64,000 bases of DNA from Bernardetia sp963719525 (GCA_963719525.1 CAVRCG010000004.1:2852001-2916000); one strand, 5' to 3'; counted from the first letter of the stretch, positions 9,438-18,371 are shown. The notes: generated from the sequence alone by a model not told the origin. Numbers and translations: made by a program.

Positions 9438-10403
9438 TTAAATTCTCTTCGCAATTCGAAGTTTTGCACTTCTTGCTCTTGGATTTTGTTCAATTTCTTC
9501 TTTTGATGGCGTAATCGGTTTTCTATTAATTGCTTCAAAAGGCTTTAATATATTTCCATAAAAATCTTTTTCTACTTCTCCGTGAAATTTACCCATTTGT
9601 ATCATTTTTTTGAGTGGTCTGTCCTCCAAAGAGTGATACGACATAGCTACCAAACGTCCGTCTGGTTTCAAAACTTCGGCACATTGTAAGAGCATATCTT
9701 CCAGCGATTCCATTTCTTGATTTACTTCAATTCGCAAGGCTTGAAAAGCTTGTGCATAATATTTAAACTCCTGTCTTTTTGGTGCTAATCTTTCCAAAAT
9801 AGTTTTAAATTCGGTCGTTGTTTCTATTTCTTTGTTAATTCTTGAAGCAACAATCGTTTTTGCAAGTGTTTTGGCATTTTTTATTTCTCCATAAATACCA
9901 AAAAGTTTGTGCAATTCTGATTCTCCATATTCATTCAGAATATTTTTTGCCGTTTGGCTTGTCGAAGTGTCCATTCGCATATCCAAATCAGCCTCAAAAC
10001 GAGTAGAAAATCCTCGTGTAGGTTCGTCTATTTGGTGTGAAGAAATTCCTAAGTCAGCCAAAATTCCATCTACTTTTTCCACTTTGTACATTCTCAAGTA
10101 TTTTTCTAAGTATCTAAAATTAGCTTTCAAAAACACAAAACGAGAAGGATTTTCAAGCGTATTAAATTCTTTGGAAAGTTTTTGAGCTTCTAGTTGTGCG
10201 TCTGCATCTTGATCAAAGGCATAGAGTTTTCCTGTTGTATTGTTTCCTGTCTTCTTTCCTTGTTTTTTTAGCTCTTCCAAAATTGCTCGACTGTGTCCTC
10301 CTCCTCCAAAAGTAAGGTTGACATAGATTCCATTTTCTTTAATATCCAACGCTTCTATACATTCAGAAAGCATTACAGGATTGTGATAAGTAGATTCTTC
10401 CAT
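9438..10403 (-). CDS. rsmH: 16S rRNA (cytosine1402-N4)-methyltransferase RsmH
   Basis: SAM-dependent methyltransferase (formerly MraW) that modifies C1402 in the ribosomal decoding centre. It is 321 residues, normal length. The N-terminal YHNPVMLSECIEAL, the SAM-binding TFGGGGHS (about 31-38), DGILADLGISSHQIDEPTRGFS, FQALRIEVNQEM and the C-terminal ARSAKLRIAKR are all present. In many bacteria rsmH opens the dcw cluster, but here mraZ and ftsL/ftsI are not adjacent. ATG start at 10401-10403. Confidence 0.96.
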   Translation of the reverse strand: MEESTYHNPVMLSECIEALDIKENGIYVNLTFGGGGHSRAILEELKKQGKKTGNNTTGKLYAFDQDADAQLEAQKLSKEFNTLENPSRFVFLKANFRYLEKYLRMYKVEKVDGILADLGISSHQIDEPTRGFSTRFEADLDMRMDTSTSQTAKNILNEYGESELHKLFGIYGEIKNAKTLAKTIVASRINKEIETTTEFKTILERLAPKRQEFKYYAQAFQALRIEVNQEMESLEDMLLQCAEVLKPDGRLVAMSYHSLEDRPLKKMIQMGKFHGEVEKDFYGNILKPFEAINRKPITPSKEEIEQNPRARSAKLRIAKRI

Positions 10404-10982
10404 TTGTTTGCTATAATTTTTATCAAAATATTTATTAATGTAAAAATATCAATTCTTTTGAAAAGAAACCTAATTAATTCCGACAGAGTAGGTTTAAATA
10501 AAACGTTATAAATAATTTTTTAGAACTTTCAAATCATTCTGACTATTGTATTGATATACTCCTCCATAACTAGATTTCTAAATTTTCTCAGGTGTCAGAT
10601 AGTTCGTTCTATTAACTGTATTGACACTTATGAAAGTATCCAATAGGTTTACTTTTTCGAAAACCAAAAGCGTATGAGTATAACAATATCACGAAAAATA
10701 AATACCATCATCATTGAACTTTATAAAAGAATTTTAATATTCTTTCAAGGAACAGTATAGGCATTTTCGTCATAATTAACAAAAAAAAACTAGAAACATT
10801 TTATAAAAAAAACAATGTTAATAATATATTTCAAACCAATTATAACATCTATTAAATTTGATTCAGCGAAATAATAAGTAGCTTTGAAGACTGAATACAA
10901 AATTATATTTTAAAAAATCATTTAATATCAAAATGCAGCCAATAATAACTTGATTTTTTAACGTAAAAAAATCATATACATA
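10404..10982. other. Long AT-rich intergenic region
   Basis: Nearly 580 very AT-rich bases between the divergent rsmH and the peptide cassette. I find no open frame with coding character, no tRNA and no convincing hairpin. It may carry the regulatory region of the cassette promoter at 10983-11014. Confidence 0.5.
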
Positions 10983-11014
10983 TTTTGATTTTTCTATTTT
11001 TTTTTTTAGATTTG
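10983..11014 (+). promoter_or_regulatory. Bacteroidota-type promoter of the small-protein cassette
   Basis: TTTTG at 10983-10987 and TAGATTTG at 11007-11014 are separated by exactly 19 bases. This matches the Bacteroidota primary sigma consensus TTTG-N19-TAnnTTTG. The predicted transcript start near 11021 leaves an 85-90 base leader before the ATG at 11108. Confidence 0.65.
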
Positions 11015-11107
11015 CAGCACAATATTATTATATACAATAGTGTTATACTACAATTTTTATTACTGAATTTTGTAAAAAATTATACAACTAACCTTAATCC
11101 TTTTTTT

Positions 11108-11399
11108 ATGAAAGTGCTATTTTTAAGTCTCTCACTTCTATTTGTATCTTCTTCTAGCTTTGCTAACCTTCCAACTAAAAATATAGATGACAATCTATCT
11201 ACTAAGACAGAAATTCTAGAGAGCAAAAATAAAAAGCCTCTATGTAGAGTGAGCTGTTCCTATAATATGGATTTAGGTGATGGGTCATACTATACTATAA
11301 CAGCAACAGGAGGAGTTCTCATTTACTGGATGTGCAAGAGCCTCATCTAGATGTCATGGAAGATTGAATAGAATGATACTAAACGCTACAGGAAACTAG
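11108..11399 (+). CDS. Small secreted cysteine-containing protein, copy 1 (frameshifted)
   Basis: Restored length 96 residues. A Sec signal peptide (MKVLFLSLSLLFVSSSSFA) ends near residue 19, followed by a Lys/Glu-rich spacer and a core starting CRVSCS. In the raw frame the protein stops at 11350. Removing one G near 11309-11316 continues into FTGCARASSRCHGRL and a stop at 11397-11399. That continuation aligns residue by residue with the next gene (FTSCETAESRCRSGL), which proves that the two are paralogues and that the break is secondary. Four core cysteines (C-x3-C near the start, C and R-C near the end) are shared. No named family is recognised; it could be a secreted peptide or toxin-like effector, or a small periplasmic ligand. 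Confidence 0.7.
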
Positions 11400-11436
11400 A
11401 AAATTAAATTATTCACATTATACATATATAACAAAA

Positions 11437-11724
11437 ATGTTCAAGAAATTAACACTTACTCTTTTAGCTCTGTCTTTTGTATTTACCTATGCTTTTGCAG
11501 AAGGCAATGAAGTAGATAAGAAAGAAAAACCTTCTATAGAAAGCAAAACAGAGGACAAAAAAAGTCCTAAATGTAGAGCTTCATGTTCTATGACATTTAC
11601 TATTGACGAGACTTCTACCACGATTTACGGTTCAGGTGGAAACTGGTTTACAAGCTGTGAAACGGCAGAGAGTCGTTGTAGAAGTGGCTTAACAAGAAGA
11701 ATTCTGCTTGCTTTAAGCAATTAA
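11437..11724 (+). CDS. Small secreted cysteine-containing protein, copy 2
   Basis: A 95-residue intact paralogue of the preceding gene, 37 bases downstream of it. The signal peptide ends near residue 21 (FVFTYAFA|EGNEVD). A charged spacer (23-46) leads to the core KCRASCSMTFTIDE, a Gly-Gly turn, WFTSCETAESRC and an Arg/Leu-rich tail ending in asparagine, as in copy 1. The conserved pattern is C-R-x-S-C-S...G-G...F-T-x-C-x(5)-R-C. No radical-SAM enzyme or lanthionine synthetase is nearby, so two disulfides in the periplasm are more likely than enzymatic modification. Function unknown. Confidence 0.75.
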   Translation: MFKKLTLTLLALSFVFTYAFAEGNEVDKKEKPSIESKTEDKKSPKCRASCSMTFTIDETSTTIYGSGGNWFTSCETAESRCRSGLTRRILLALSN

Positions 11725-11751
11725 ACCTTACACAATTAAAATCAAAAAAAT

Positions 11752-11786
11752 AGAATCAACTAATCTAAAAAGCTTTAGTTGATTCT
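11752..11786 (+). terminator. Strong hairpin between the small-protein genes and the GLPGLI gene
   Basis: AGAATCAACTAA pairs perfectly with TTAGTTGATTCT (12 bp) around an 11-base loop. Only a short T-rich tail follows, so it may be an attenuator or an mRNA-stabilising element that sets different levels for the small proteins and the downstream genes. Confidence 0.55.
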
Positions 11787-11802
11787 TCTAAAACACTCAA
11801 AA

Positions 11803-12597
11803 ATGAAAAAAATTAGAACTACGTTATACATACTTATTTTCTTATTTTGCACTAGTTTTCTACAAGCACAAACTTTGGTAGTTGATTATGTTTTTAATAA
11901 TGGTGCTACCCCAGAACTTGCTACTAAAGATGGTTACAGAATGTATATTACTAATTCATTTTCTCTTTCAAGTTCAGCAGAAAGTGAATTTCTACAAGAC
12001 TATGAACATGTAGAAACTACAAAAGGCAATGGAAAGGTAATACAAAAAGTATCTGATTCACATGTTAGAATGACTCCAGAAGAAGGAAAGCATTATTTCA
12101 AGAATAAGGAAAAGAATACTGTTACCTCTAATACATTTATTTTCAATAAAAAAGTATATATAGAAGAGGCTCTTGATGAGATGGAATGGAAACTTACAGA
12201 AAAGGATACTACTTTTTTGGAAATGAATTGCAAAGTAGCCACGACTACTTATAAAGGTAGAGAATGGACTGTTTTTTTTACAACAGAATTACCTTTTACG
12301 GGTGGAGTATGGAAATTTGAAGGATTACCTGGAGTTATTTTGTATGCACAATCTGAAGATAAGGTATATAGCTTTGAAGCTACTGCTATCGAAACACAAC
12401 AAGAGACAACAGAATTAGTAAATCCTTTTGAGGAAAAAGAAACTATGTCTTGGGAGCAGTACACAAAAGACTTAAAGAAAACTATGACAAAGGTTGTAAA
12501 GTCTATGAACTCTGACACAGAAGACGGAGACGAAGCGAATGCAAGGATTACTTTCGATAATCCTATGGAAGATTTAGGATTCACAGAAATAAAATAA
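11803..12597 (+). CDS. GLPGLI family protein
   Basis: A 264-residue exported protein beginning at the ATG at 11803 (an upstream TTG at 11779 lies in the hairpin tail and is unlikely). The signal peptide ends at LQAQ (about residue 23). The family signature is PFTGGVWKFEGLPGVILYA, close to the name-giving G-L-P-G-L-I, followed by Y-S-F-E-A-T-A-I. GLPGLI proteins are Bacteroidota-specific, probably periplasmic, and are typically encoded directly before a TonB-receptor-like gene with a carboxypeptidase-regulatory domain, as here. Their biochemical role is unknown. Confidence 0.88.
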   Translation: MKKIRTTLYILIFLFCTSFLQAQTLVVDYVFNNGATPELATKDGYRMYITNSFSLSSSAESEFLQDYEHVETTKGNGKVIQKVSDSHVRMTPEEGKHYFKNKEKNTVTSNTFIFNKKVYIEEALDEMEWKLTEKDTTFLEMNCKVATTTYKGREWTVFFTTELPFTGGVWKFEGLPGVILYAQSEDKVYSFEATAIETQQETTELVNPFEEKETMSWEQYTKDLKKTMTKVVKSMNSDTEDGDEANARITFDNPMEDLGFTEIK

Positions 12598-12626
12598 TAT
12601 TTTTAGTCTACATTCAAAACACTTTA

Positions 12627-12663
12627 AATATACGTAATTCTAGAATTGCGTATATTTTTTTTT
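12627..12663 (+). terminator. Intrinsic terminator after the GLPGLI gene
   Basis: A near-perfect palindrome (AATATACGTAATTC with GAATTGCGTATATT) runs directly into nine T residues. It lies between the GLPGLI gene and the receptor gene, whose ATG is 12 bases further on; it may therefore attenuate receptor expression. Confidence 0.7.
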
Positions 12664-12674
12664 AATCCGTTTTC

Positions 12675-15383
12675 ATGAAAAATTTATTTTTTATTTGCTT
12701 TGTCTACAGCATATTGTTTTTTTGTTCTGTTTCTTATTCGCAAGAACTAAAAGGAATAATAAAAAATCAAGAAGGTGATACACTTTTTTATACCAATCTA
12801 CTTATAAAACAGGCTTCGTCTCCTACTAAAATAAAAGAATTTGCTATTGCCAGTAAAGGCACTTATTCTATTCTTCTCAAAAAAGAGTATGATACTCTAC
12901 TTATAGAAGCAAAGTCTATGGGTTACATATCACAAACAAAGTCTATTATTACTCCTGAAAAAGGACTTACCTATAAAATAGATTTTGTTTTGAAAGAAGA
13001 TACCACGCTTCTAAAAGAAATAATTATACGAAGAAACAAACGCTTCGAAGAAAAGGGCGATACTATTGCTTATAATGTTGATGCGTACAAAGACGGCTCA
13101 GAAAGAAAGGTTGAAGACCTTTTGAAAAAACTACCTGGTGTAGAGGTAGATGATAAAACAGGTAAAATAAAATATAAAGGTAAAGAAGTAGAAACTGTAA
13201 CACTGGAAGGAGACAACCTTTTTGGAAGAAACTACACCCTTGGTACTCGTAATATTAATATTGATATAGTAGAACAAGTAGAAGCTATAGAAAACTACAA
13301 TGAAAATCCTTTACTCAAAGAAGTAGATAATGGAGAAAAAGTAGCTCTAAATCTTAAGTTGAAAAAAGGAAAAGTAGATTTTTCTGGAGAATTAGAGACA
13401 GGTATTGGTCTATTTGACACAAAAAAGGTAGCTACTATATTAACAACAAATATTTTAAGTATTACCAAAAACTACAAATCATTCTCTACATTCTCTTACA
13501 ATAATATAGGTGTGAATTATACTCCTTTTGATTACTTAGGCTTTTCAATGAACTATGAAGAGTTGCAAGAGAATGAATACCTAGCTAATAGAGTTCTGTC
13601 TGAAACTCGCTTTTCTAGTTTTCTGGATGATAGATTGATTAATGTAAATAATCAGCTTTTTGGAAATTATAATGCTACTTTTCGAATAAAGAAACGATTG
13701 AGCATCAAGAGTAATCTTTACTTCGTAAACGACAAAATATCAAATCAACAACTCGTACTCAACACTTATAGCTTTAATACTGATACGCTCACTACTTCTG
13801 ATGATACTTTTATAGAGAAAAATCCTATACAGTATAGAGGTGATTTAGAATTGAAATATAATACTTCTAAAAACTCACTATTAGAATACAAATTAAAAGT
13901 AAGAAAAGAGACTATTTCTACTCCAACAACTATTTTACTTAACAATACAATTCCCTATAATTCTAAACTACTTTCAAAAGAATTTTATGTCAATCAACAA
14001 TTACTTTTTACTCAAAAATTATCCAAGAAGAAAGTAATACAGTATAGTATATTGAACACATATAATGATTTGCCTCAGTTATATACACTTTTACCTTCTA
14101 TTTCTGAACTAAGTTTGTTAGATTCTTTATATCAAGAAGATAGCGTTTTTTACAAAAAAAGTGTTCAAGAAAGTAATTTTACAAAAAGGTTTTCAGAAGT
14201 AAAAATCACACTTCTAGGTGCAAGAAATGATGATCGATACATGTTGGAGGTAGGCGCAGTATCTAATCAAAACCCTTACTATTCAATTTTATCTAATCAA
14301 GGAGATTTTGATAAAAAGATAATTTCTACTAATAATTTTGACTATAGAATACATAAGTTGTATAATTTGGGTGCATTTCATTTTAAATATAAAAAATGGA
14401 AGCTATCACCTTCTTACTCTTTTATTTATTTGTATCAAAAGGTTGATTTTAAAGGAGAAGAAGCCCTATTGAAAGACAAACAAACGATCATCTTCGAACC
14501 TTCTTTTTCCTTAAACTATAAGATCAATAATATCTCTTCTATAATGGCACAGGTAGGTTACAATCAGCAACCGAACAATGAAAGAAATCTATTTCTCAAT
14601 CCTGTGTTGATGAATAATAGAACTATTTCTAATAACATTCCTAGTCTTGAGTTTCAGAAAATGCTTACTTATCGAATCCATTACTATAAAATCAATTTAT
14701 ATAAACAATTTAATATGGAGTTGGGGATTGATTATACTGAAATAAACGGAAATTTCTTTTCTAATTTTTTTATTTTACCCACTCTTACACAAACACAAGA
14801 GTTCTTCTTGGCTGAAAATAGCTCTACTCTGAACAGCAATTTTAGCATACAAAAATACATAGACAAAATAAGTTCTTCAGTAAAATTTGATTGTAGATAC
14901 AGTCTCTCTAATTACAAAAATATAGTAAATAACTCCCAATTGAGAGATAATAGAAGCCAACATATTTTTATGATGTTGTTTTACAAAACAGCTTTCAATT
15001 TTGTACTCAACTTTGAAAATAATATAAACTGGAACTACAATAGCACTAAGACATATTTGACTAAAGATACTAACGCATTCAACAATCATGCTATACAAAA
15101 TAAATCTAGCTTAATTATAAAACCAAGTGATAAATGGTTTGGAATGATTTCTTATGATTACTTTTTACCAAGTACAGGAAATAAACAGAGTAAATATGCT
15201 TTTCTTAGCACTAGAGTAAAATATAATCCAAAAAATAAAAAATGGAAATACGAATTAAGTGTAAACAATATACTTAATATAAAGAATTTTGAACAAATAC
15301 AAATAACTGATTTTTCTGAGACACTTTTTAGAAGTTCTATTTTGTCTCGTCATTTCTTAATACAGGCTTCATATAGTTTTTAA
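12675..15383 (+). CDS. TonB-dependent receptor-like outer-membrane protein with carboxypeptidase-regulatory domain
   Basis: A 902-residue outer-membrane protein. The signal peptide ends near residue 22 (SVSYSQ|ELKG). Residues 23-110 form a carboxypeptidase D regulatory-like Ig fold (ELKGIIKNQEGDTLFYTNLLIK). Residues 115-215 are plug-like: GDTIAYNVDAYKDGSERKVE, LLKKLPGVEVDDKTGKIKYKGK and VEQVEAIENYNENPLLKEV. The remainder is beta-barrel-like, rich in alternating aromatic residues, and ends in aromatic Phe (SYSF). This subfamily is the usual partner of GLPGLI proteins. Its cargo is unknown; the small secreted proteins just upstream are candidate ligands or regulators, which is inference from order only. 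Confidence 0.85.
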   Translation: MKNLFFICFVYSILFFCSVSYSQELKGIIKNQEGDTLFYTNLLIKQASSPTKIKEFAIASKGTYSILLKKEYDTLLIEAKSMGYISQTKSIITPEKGLTYKIDFVLKEDTTLLKEIIIRRNKRFEEKGDTIAYNVDAYKDGSERKVEDLLKKLPGVEVDDKTGKIKYKGKEVETVTLEGDNLFGRNYTLGTRNINIDIVEQVEAIENYNENPLLKEVDNGEKVALNLKLKKGKVDFSGELETGIGLFDTKKVATILTTNILSITKNYKSFSTFSYNNIGVNYTPFDYLGFSMNYEELQENEYLANRVLSETRFSSFLDDRLINVNNQLFGNYNATFRIKKRLSIKSNLYFVNDKISNQQLVLNTYSFNTDTLTTSDDTFIEKNPIQYRGDLELKYNTSKNSLLEYKLKVRKETISTPTTILLNNTIPYNSKLLSKEFYVNQQLLFTQKLSKKKVIQYSILNTYNDLPQLYTLLPSISELSLLDSLYQEDSVFYKKSVQESNFTKRFSEVKITLLGARNDDRYMLEVGAVSNQNPYYSILSNQGDFDKKIISTNNFDYRIHKLYNLGAFHFKYKKWKLSPSYSFIYLYQKVDFKGEEALLKDKQTIIFEPSFSLNYKINNISSIMAQVGYNQQPNNERNLFLNPVLMNNRTISNNIPSLEFQKMLTYRIHYYKINLYKQFNMELGIDYTEINGNFFSNFFILPTLTQTQEFFLAENSSTLNSNFSIQKYIDKISSSVKFDCRYSLSNYKNIVNNSQLRDNRSQHIFMMLFYKTAFNFVLNFENNINWNYNSTKTYLTKDTNAFNNHAIQNKSSLIIKPSDKWFGMISYDYFLPSTGNKQSKYAFLSTRVKYNPKNKKWKYELSVNNILNIKNFEQIQITDFSETLFRSSILSRHFLIQASYSF

Positions 15384-15404
15384 AAACATTAGGGATACTT
15401 ATTA

Positions 15405-15834
15405 TCCTGATCAAAATTATTTCAGATTATAGATAAAGATAATTCATTTGAAAACTGGGAGGAAACTATCAAAAATTATAATACGCTGATTCAGAATTTG
15501 CGACTGGTAGATTGCCGTCAGAAAAACCGTTGGGGAAATCAAAAACGCTATTGGAGTATGGTTGTTTTGGCAGAAGACAAAAACGGAAACGTACTTTTTA
15601 TACATACTCGTTCGCCTTATAATGTCGAAACGTATAACAATATGCTTTTACAATCTGAACTCAATATTAAGAAAATAATGTATTTGGAGGGATGAACCCA
15701 AAACTTCATTTTTTATAAAATATGGCGATAGCGTAATTTCGAAACAAGGAAGTTATGAAACCAATTTTAATTTGGATGATGACAATCATCGTTTTTGGGA
15801 GATTCCAAATGTTTTGGGAGTCCGTAAAAGATAA
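15405..15834 (+). pseudogene. Remnant of a phosphodiester glycosidase (DUF2233/NAGPA-like)
   Basis: C-terminal fragment only. The frame opens just after a stop near 15403, with no start codon, and reads IIDKDNSFENWEETIKNYN, then LRLVDCRQKNRWGNQKRYWS, then VLFIHTRSPYNVETYN and IMYLEG. There it shifts frame near 15690 and continues as SFFIKYGDSV, SKQGSYETNFNLDDDNHRFW and EIPNVLGVRKR to a stop at 15832-15834. This order matches the C-terminal half of Bacteroidota phosphodiester glycosidases (R-S-P-Y, Y-L-E-G-G, H-R-F-W-E-I-P-N). The N-terminal half is missing, having been replaced by the receptor gene upstream, so this is a true truncated gene and not only a sequencing error. Confidence 0.72.
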
Positions 15835-15841
15835 TTTCTAT

Positions 15842-16258
15842 TCAATCTAGTTTTGCAACCAACTGATCCAAATACCTTTCAGCTTCCTCAAAAGAGCCAA
15901 ATTTATTAACAGGTAGATTTGTTTTTCCTGCAATTCTACTAGCTTGTAGTTCTGTAATATTATTTACTGGAAATACTTCAGCTACTTTGAAAAGCCCTTT
16001 TTCAACTATATATTTTTGTGCTTTTTCATGAAGCTTTTCTACAGCAACAGAATGAGGCGACATAGAACGAATATCTGATATAACAGTAAAATTAGGTTGT
16101 AGATAAGAAATTGCTTCTTCCCAATCTGCTATATAGGTTTCGTAACTAATATTTTTGTTCCAATGTCCAAGAATACAAAAATAAATTCTATTTTTTTCTA
16201 TATTAATTTCTAAGGAATAAAAATCTTTATTAGATATTTGTTTTCTTCCGTTTTCCAT
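15842..16258 (-). CDS. Hypothetical protein, possibly SpoIIAA/STAS-like
   Basis: A 138-residue cytosolic protein without signal or membrane segments. The alternating beta/alpha pattern (RIYFCILGHWNKNISYETYI, FTVISDIRSMSP, AVEKLHEKAQKYIVEKGLFK, SFEEAERYLDQL) resembles the small SpoIIAA/STAS-like proteins of Cytophagales, but no diagnostic motif is visible. It is the last gene before the glycosidase remnant, convergent with it. Upstream on the minus strand a TATCTTTG box (16325-16332) may be its -7 element. Function unknown. Confidence 0.65.
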   Translation of the reverse strand: MENGRKQISNKDFYSLEINIEKNRIYFCILGHWNKNISYETYIADWEEAISYLQPNFTVISDIRSMSPHSVAVEKLHEKAQKYIVEKGLFKVAEVFPVNNITELQASRIAGKTNLPVNKFGSFEEAERYLDQLVAKLD

Positions 16259-16430
16259 CTAATTGTAACTTTATAAAAAAAATTGGCTAAAACCTAAACG
16301 TGTATCTTGAATTCTAACATTCAACAAAGATAACAAAAAATACTGTTCTTATTACTATTTTGTTGAATTATTTCAGCCAAAAAACTAACAAATTTATTAT
16401 TTAATTAAACAAAATTGTTTTTTAGTAAAA

Positions 16431-16460
16431 AAAGAAACTTGATTGTTCAAGTTTCTTTTA
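16431..16460 (-). terminator. Bidirectional intrinsic terminator
   Basis: GAAACTTGA pairs with TCAAGTTTC around a 4-base loop, with A-runs upstream and T-runs downstream. It lies just beyond the end of the universal stress gene on the minus strand, where seven T residues follow the stem. Confidence 0.75.
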
Positions 16461-16495
16461 AATTAGATCAAATATTAAAAAAATTCATTTTACCT

Positions 16496-17344
16496 CTAAA
16501 ATTCTATTTTATCAGCAGCTTTCATAATCAAAAGTGGACTTTCTGCATGATGCGCCATTTTTTTGGTAACACTATAACCAAAAATTCGTTGCACAAAATC
16601 ACGTTCACGACGAAGCATTACTAAAAGAGTAAGAGGGTTTTCTTCAATATAATCCAATAATGTATTCTCTATTTTATCTTTATCGTTTTTAGGTACAATT
16701 TTGAATTCTACAAGATTATTTTCTGCACTTTCATTTCTATATTCTTGTGCAAATTTCTCAAATTTGGCATTCGTTTCTTCATCTTTTTCTATGTGAATAC
16801 ATTCTAATTTTGCTCTAAAATCAGCAGCTAGTCCTTTGAGGTAATTCAAAACACCTTTGTCGTCTGCAATAAGTGAAGTCGCATAAACAATTCTTTCATA
16901 CGTTGCTTTTTGACTTTCCTCTGGAACAATAACGACAGGACAAGACGCATCTTTAATGATTTTGCCAGCTACACTTCCCAAAAAAACCTCATTTAGTCCA
17001 CTTGCACCTTTTGTTCCCATCACAATTAAATCAGCACGATATTCTTCCGAATAGAAAAGAATGCGCTGCATGGGGTCGCCATCTACCACTAAATGTTCGA
17101 AATCTAAATCGGCTTCAGTTTCTTTTAAGCGCATAACTACTTTATACATGTTATCTTCGGCTTCTTGTTTTCCTAATGTAATCAATTTTTTACGTCCTGT
17201 AAAACTTCCTCCACCCATTTGAGGAGCTTGATACGAATGAAAAACAATAATTTTGGATTCCGATGTTTTGGCAAGTTCGATGCCGTGGCGCAGTGCCTGT
17301 AATGAGTTTTCTGAAAAGTCTAAGGGAACAAAAATAGTTTGCAT
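16496..17344 (-). CDS. Universal stress protein, tandem UspA domains
   Basis: A 282-residue cytosolic protein with two UspA folds. The first (1-145) begins IFVPLDFSENSLQALRHGIELA and has the ATP-binding signature G-T-K-G-A-S-G-L-N-E-V-F-L-G-S-V-A, then CPVVIVP. The second (150-282) is degenerate: it opens RIVYATSLIADD and ends RIFGYSVTKKMAHHAESPLLIM without the full Gly-rich nucleotide motif. Such tandem proteins are common in Cytophagales and act in stress survival through unknown partners. A TAACTTTG box at 17467-17474 (minus strand) is a plausible -7 element. Confidence 0.9.
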   Translation of the reverse strand: MQTIFVPLDFSENSLQALRHGIELAKTSESKIIVFHSYQAPQMGGGSFTGRKKLITLGKQEAEDNMYKVVMRLKETEADLDFEHLVVDGDPMQRILFYSEEYRADLIVMGTKGASGLNEVFLGSVAGKIIKDASCPVVIVPEESQKATYERIVYATSLIADDKGVLNYLKGLAADFRAKLECIHIEKDEETNAKFEKFAQEYRNESAENNLVEFKIVPKNDKDKIENTLLDYIEENPLTLLVMLRRERDFVQRIFGYSVTKKMAHHAESPLLIMKAADKIEF

Positions 17345-17574
17345 AAATAAATAAATAGATTTAGAAGGTAGATTTTAGAAGTTAGAACTGAAAGTCGGCG
17401 TAGCCAATTAATGATTAGTTCAAAAACCCTACTTTGCTTTATTGATTTTGGTAAAAAAATATACTACAAAGTTAGCAATAATAAGGCTTTTTTGAACGTA
17501 AAATTTATTCTTTAAAATTATTTTTTCTTGATTTTCAAATCTTACCTTTGTAATTCCTGTAACGCATCATTTCC

Positions 17575-17600
17575 TGTAGCTCATTCTTTAGAATGAGTAG
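17575..17600. repeat. Degenerate GTAGCTCA-type palindromic repeat
   Basis: GTAGCTCATTCTTTAGAATGAG is an inverted, diverged copy of the repeat CTTCTCACTCTAAAGAGTGAGCTACA found at 42331 and 50405. It forms a hairpin of about 8 bp in the pnuC leader. Confidence 0.6.
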
Positions 17601-17660
17601 CATTTCAGATGTAGTGAAAATTTCATTCGTCTAAAAAAAATTATAAATCTAAAACTTATT

Positions 17661-18371
17661 TTGGAACAATTACTAGACTCTCCTTTATCCTCTTTCTTGA
17701 CCTACTTTTTTTCTCACAAATTAGAACTTTTCGCAGCTCTTACTGGTCTTGTTTGCGTTTATCTAAACACTAAAAACAATCATTGGGGTTGGTTTTTCGG
17801 TATTTTGAGCATTATTCCATATATCTACATTTTTTTTGAAGCAGGTTTGTATGGAGATTCTATTTTGAATATCTTTTATCTTGTAGTGAGTATTTGGGGT
17901 TGGTATCATTGGCTTTTTGGTGGAAAAAGTAGAAAAACGAATGAATTATCTTCCGAATCTTCCATTTTAGACAAAAGTGTAATAAGCGAATTAAATTCAG
18001 AAAATTTCTATGATAATGAAATAAAGAAAGAACAAACTACACAACTTCCAATTACTCACATGTCAATCAAATTTTGGATAATTAGTATTCTTGTAGGTAT
18101 TGCTGGAGTTTTTGGTTTGGGTGCTTGGTTTGCTACGCTGCCAAATGCTGCTGTTCCTTATTACGATGCTTTTACCACTTCTTTTAGTATGGTAGCACAG
18201 TTTCAACTCGCCAAACGCTGGGTAGAAAATTGGATTTTTTGGTTTGTAATTGATGTTGCTTGTGTCGGAATTTATTATTACAAAGGTCTTTATTTTACAA
18301 CAGGATTGTATGCCGTATTTCTGTTTTTGGCTGTCTTTGGGTATTTTGAATGGAAGAAAAAGATGAATTAA
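17661..18371 (+). CDS. pnuC: PnuC family nicotinamide riboside transporter
   Basis: A 236-residue inner-membrane facilitator for nicotinamide riboside, the NAD precursor; intracellular phosphorylation traps the substrate. About seven hydrophobic helices are visible. The family motifs are LTGLVCVYLNTKNNHWGWFFG, the GDSILNIFYLVVSIWGWYHW segment with its aromatic substrate contacts, and, in the second half, AKRWVENWIFWFVIDVACVG. A hydrophilic insertion (about 95-130) splits helices 3 and 4. No ATG is available and I use the TTG at 17661. No NAD salvage kinase gene is next to it. Confidence 0.9.
   Translation: MEQLLDSPLSSFLTYFFSHKLELFAALTGLVCVYLNTKNNHWGWFFGILSIIPYIYIFFEAGLYGDSILNIFYLVVSIWGWYHWLFGGKSRKTNELSSESSILDKSVISELNSENFYDNEIKKEQTTQLPITHMSIKFWIISILVGIAGVFGLGAWFATLPNAAVPYYDAFTTSFSMVAQFQLAKRWVENWIFWFVIDVACVGIYYYKGLYFTTGLYAVFLFLAVFGYFEWKKKMN

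Noticed and set aside
17500..17660. A riboswitch (NAD- or thiamine-type) in the pnuC leader
   Set aside because: The only structured element is a degenerate copy of a dispersed palindrome found elsewhere (42331, 50405). I see no conserved riboswitch core.
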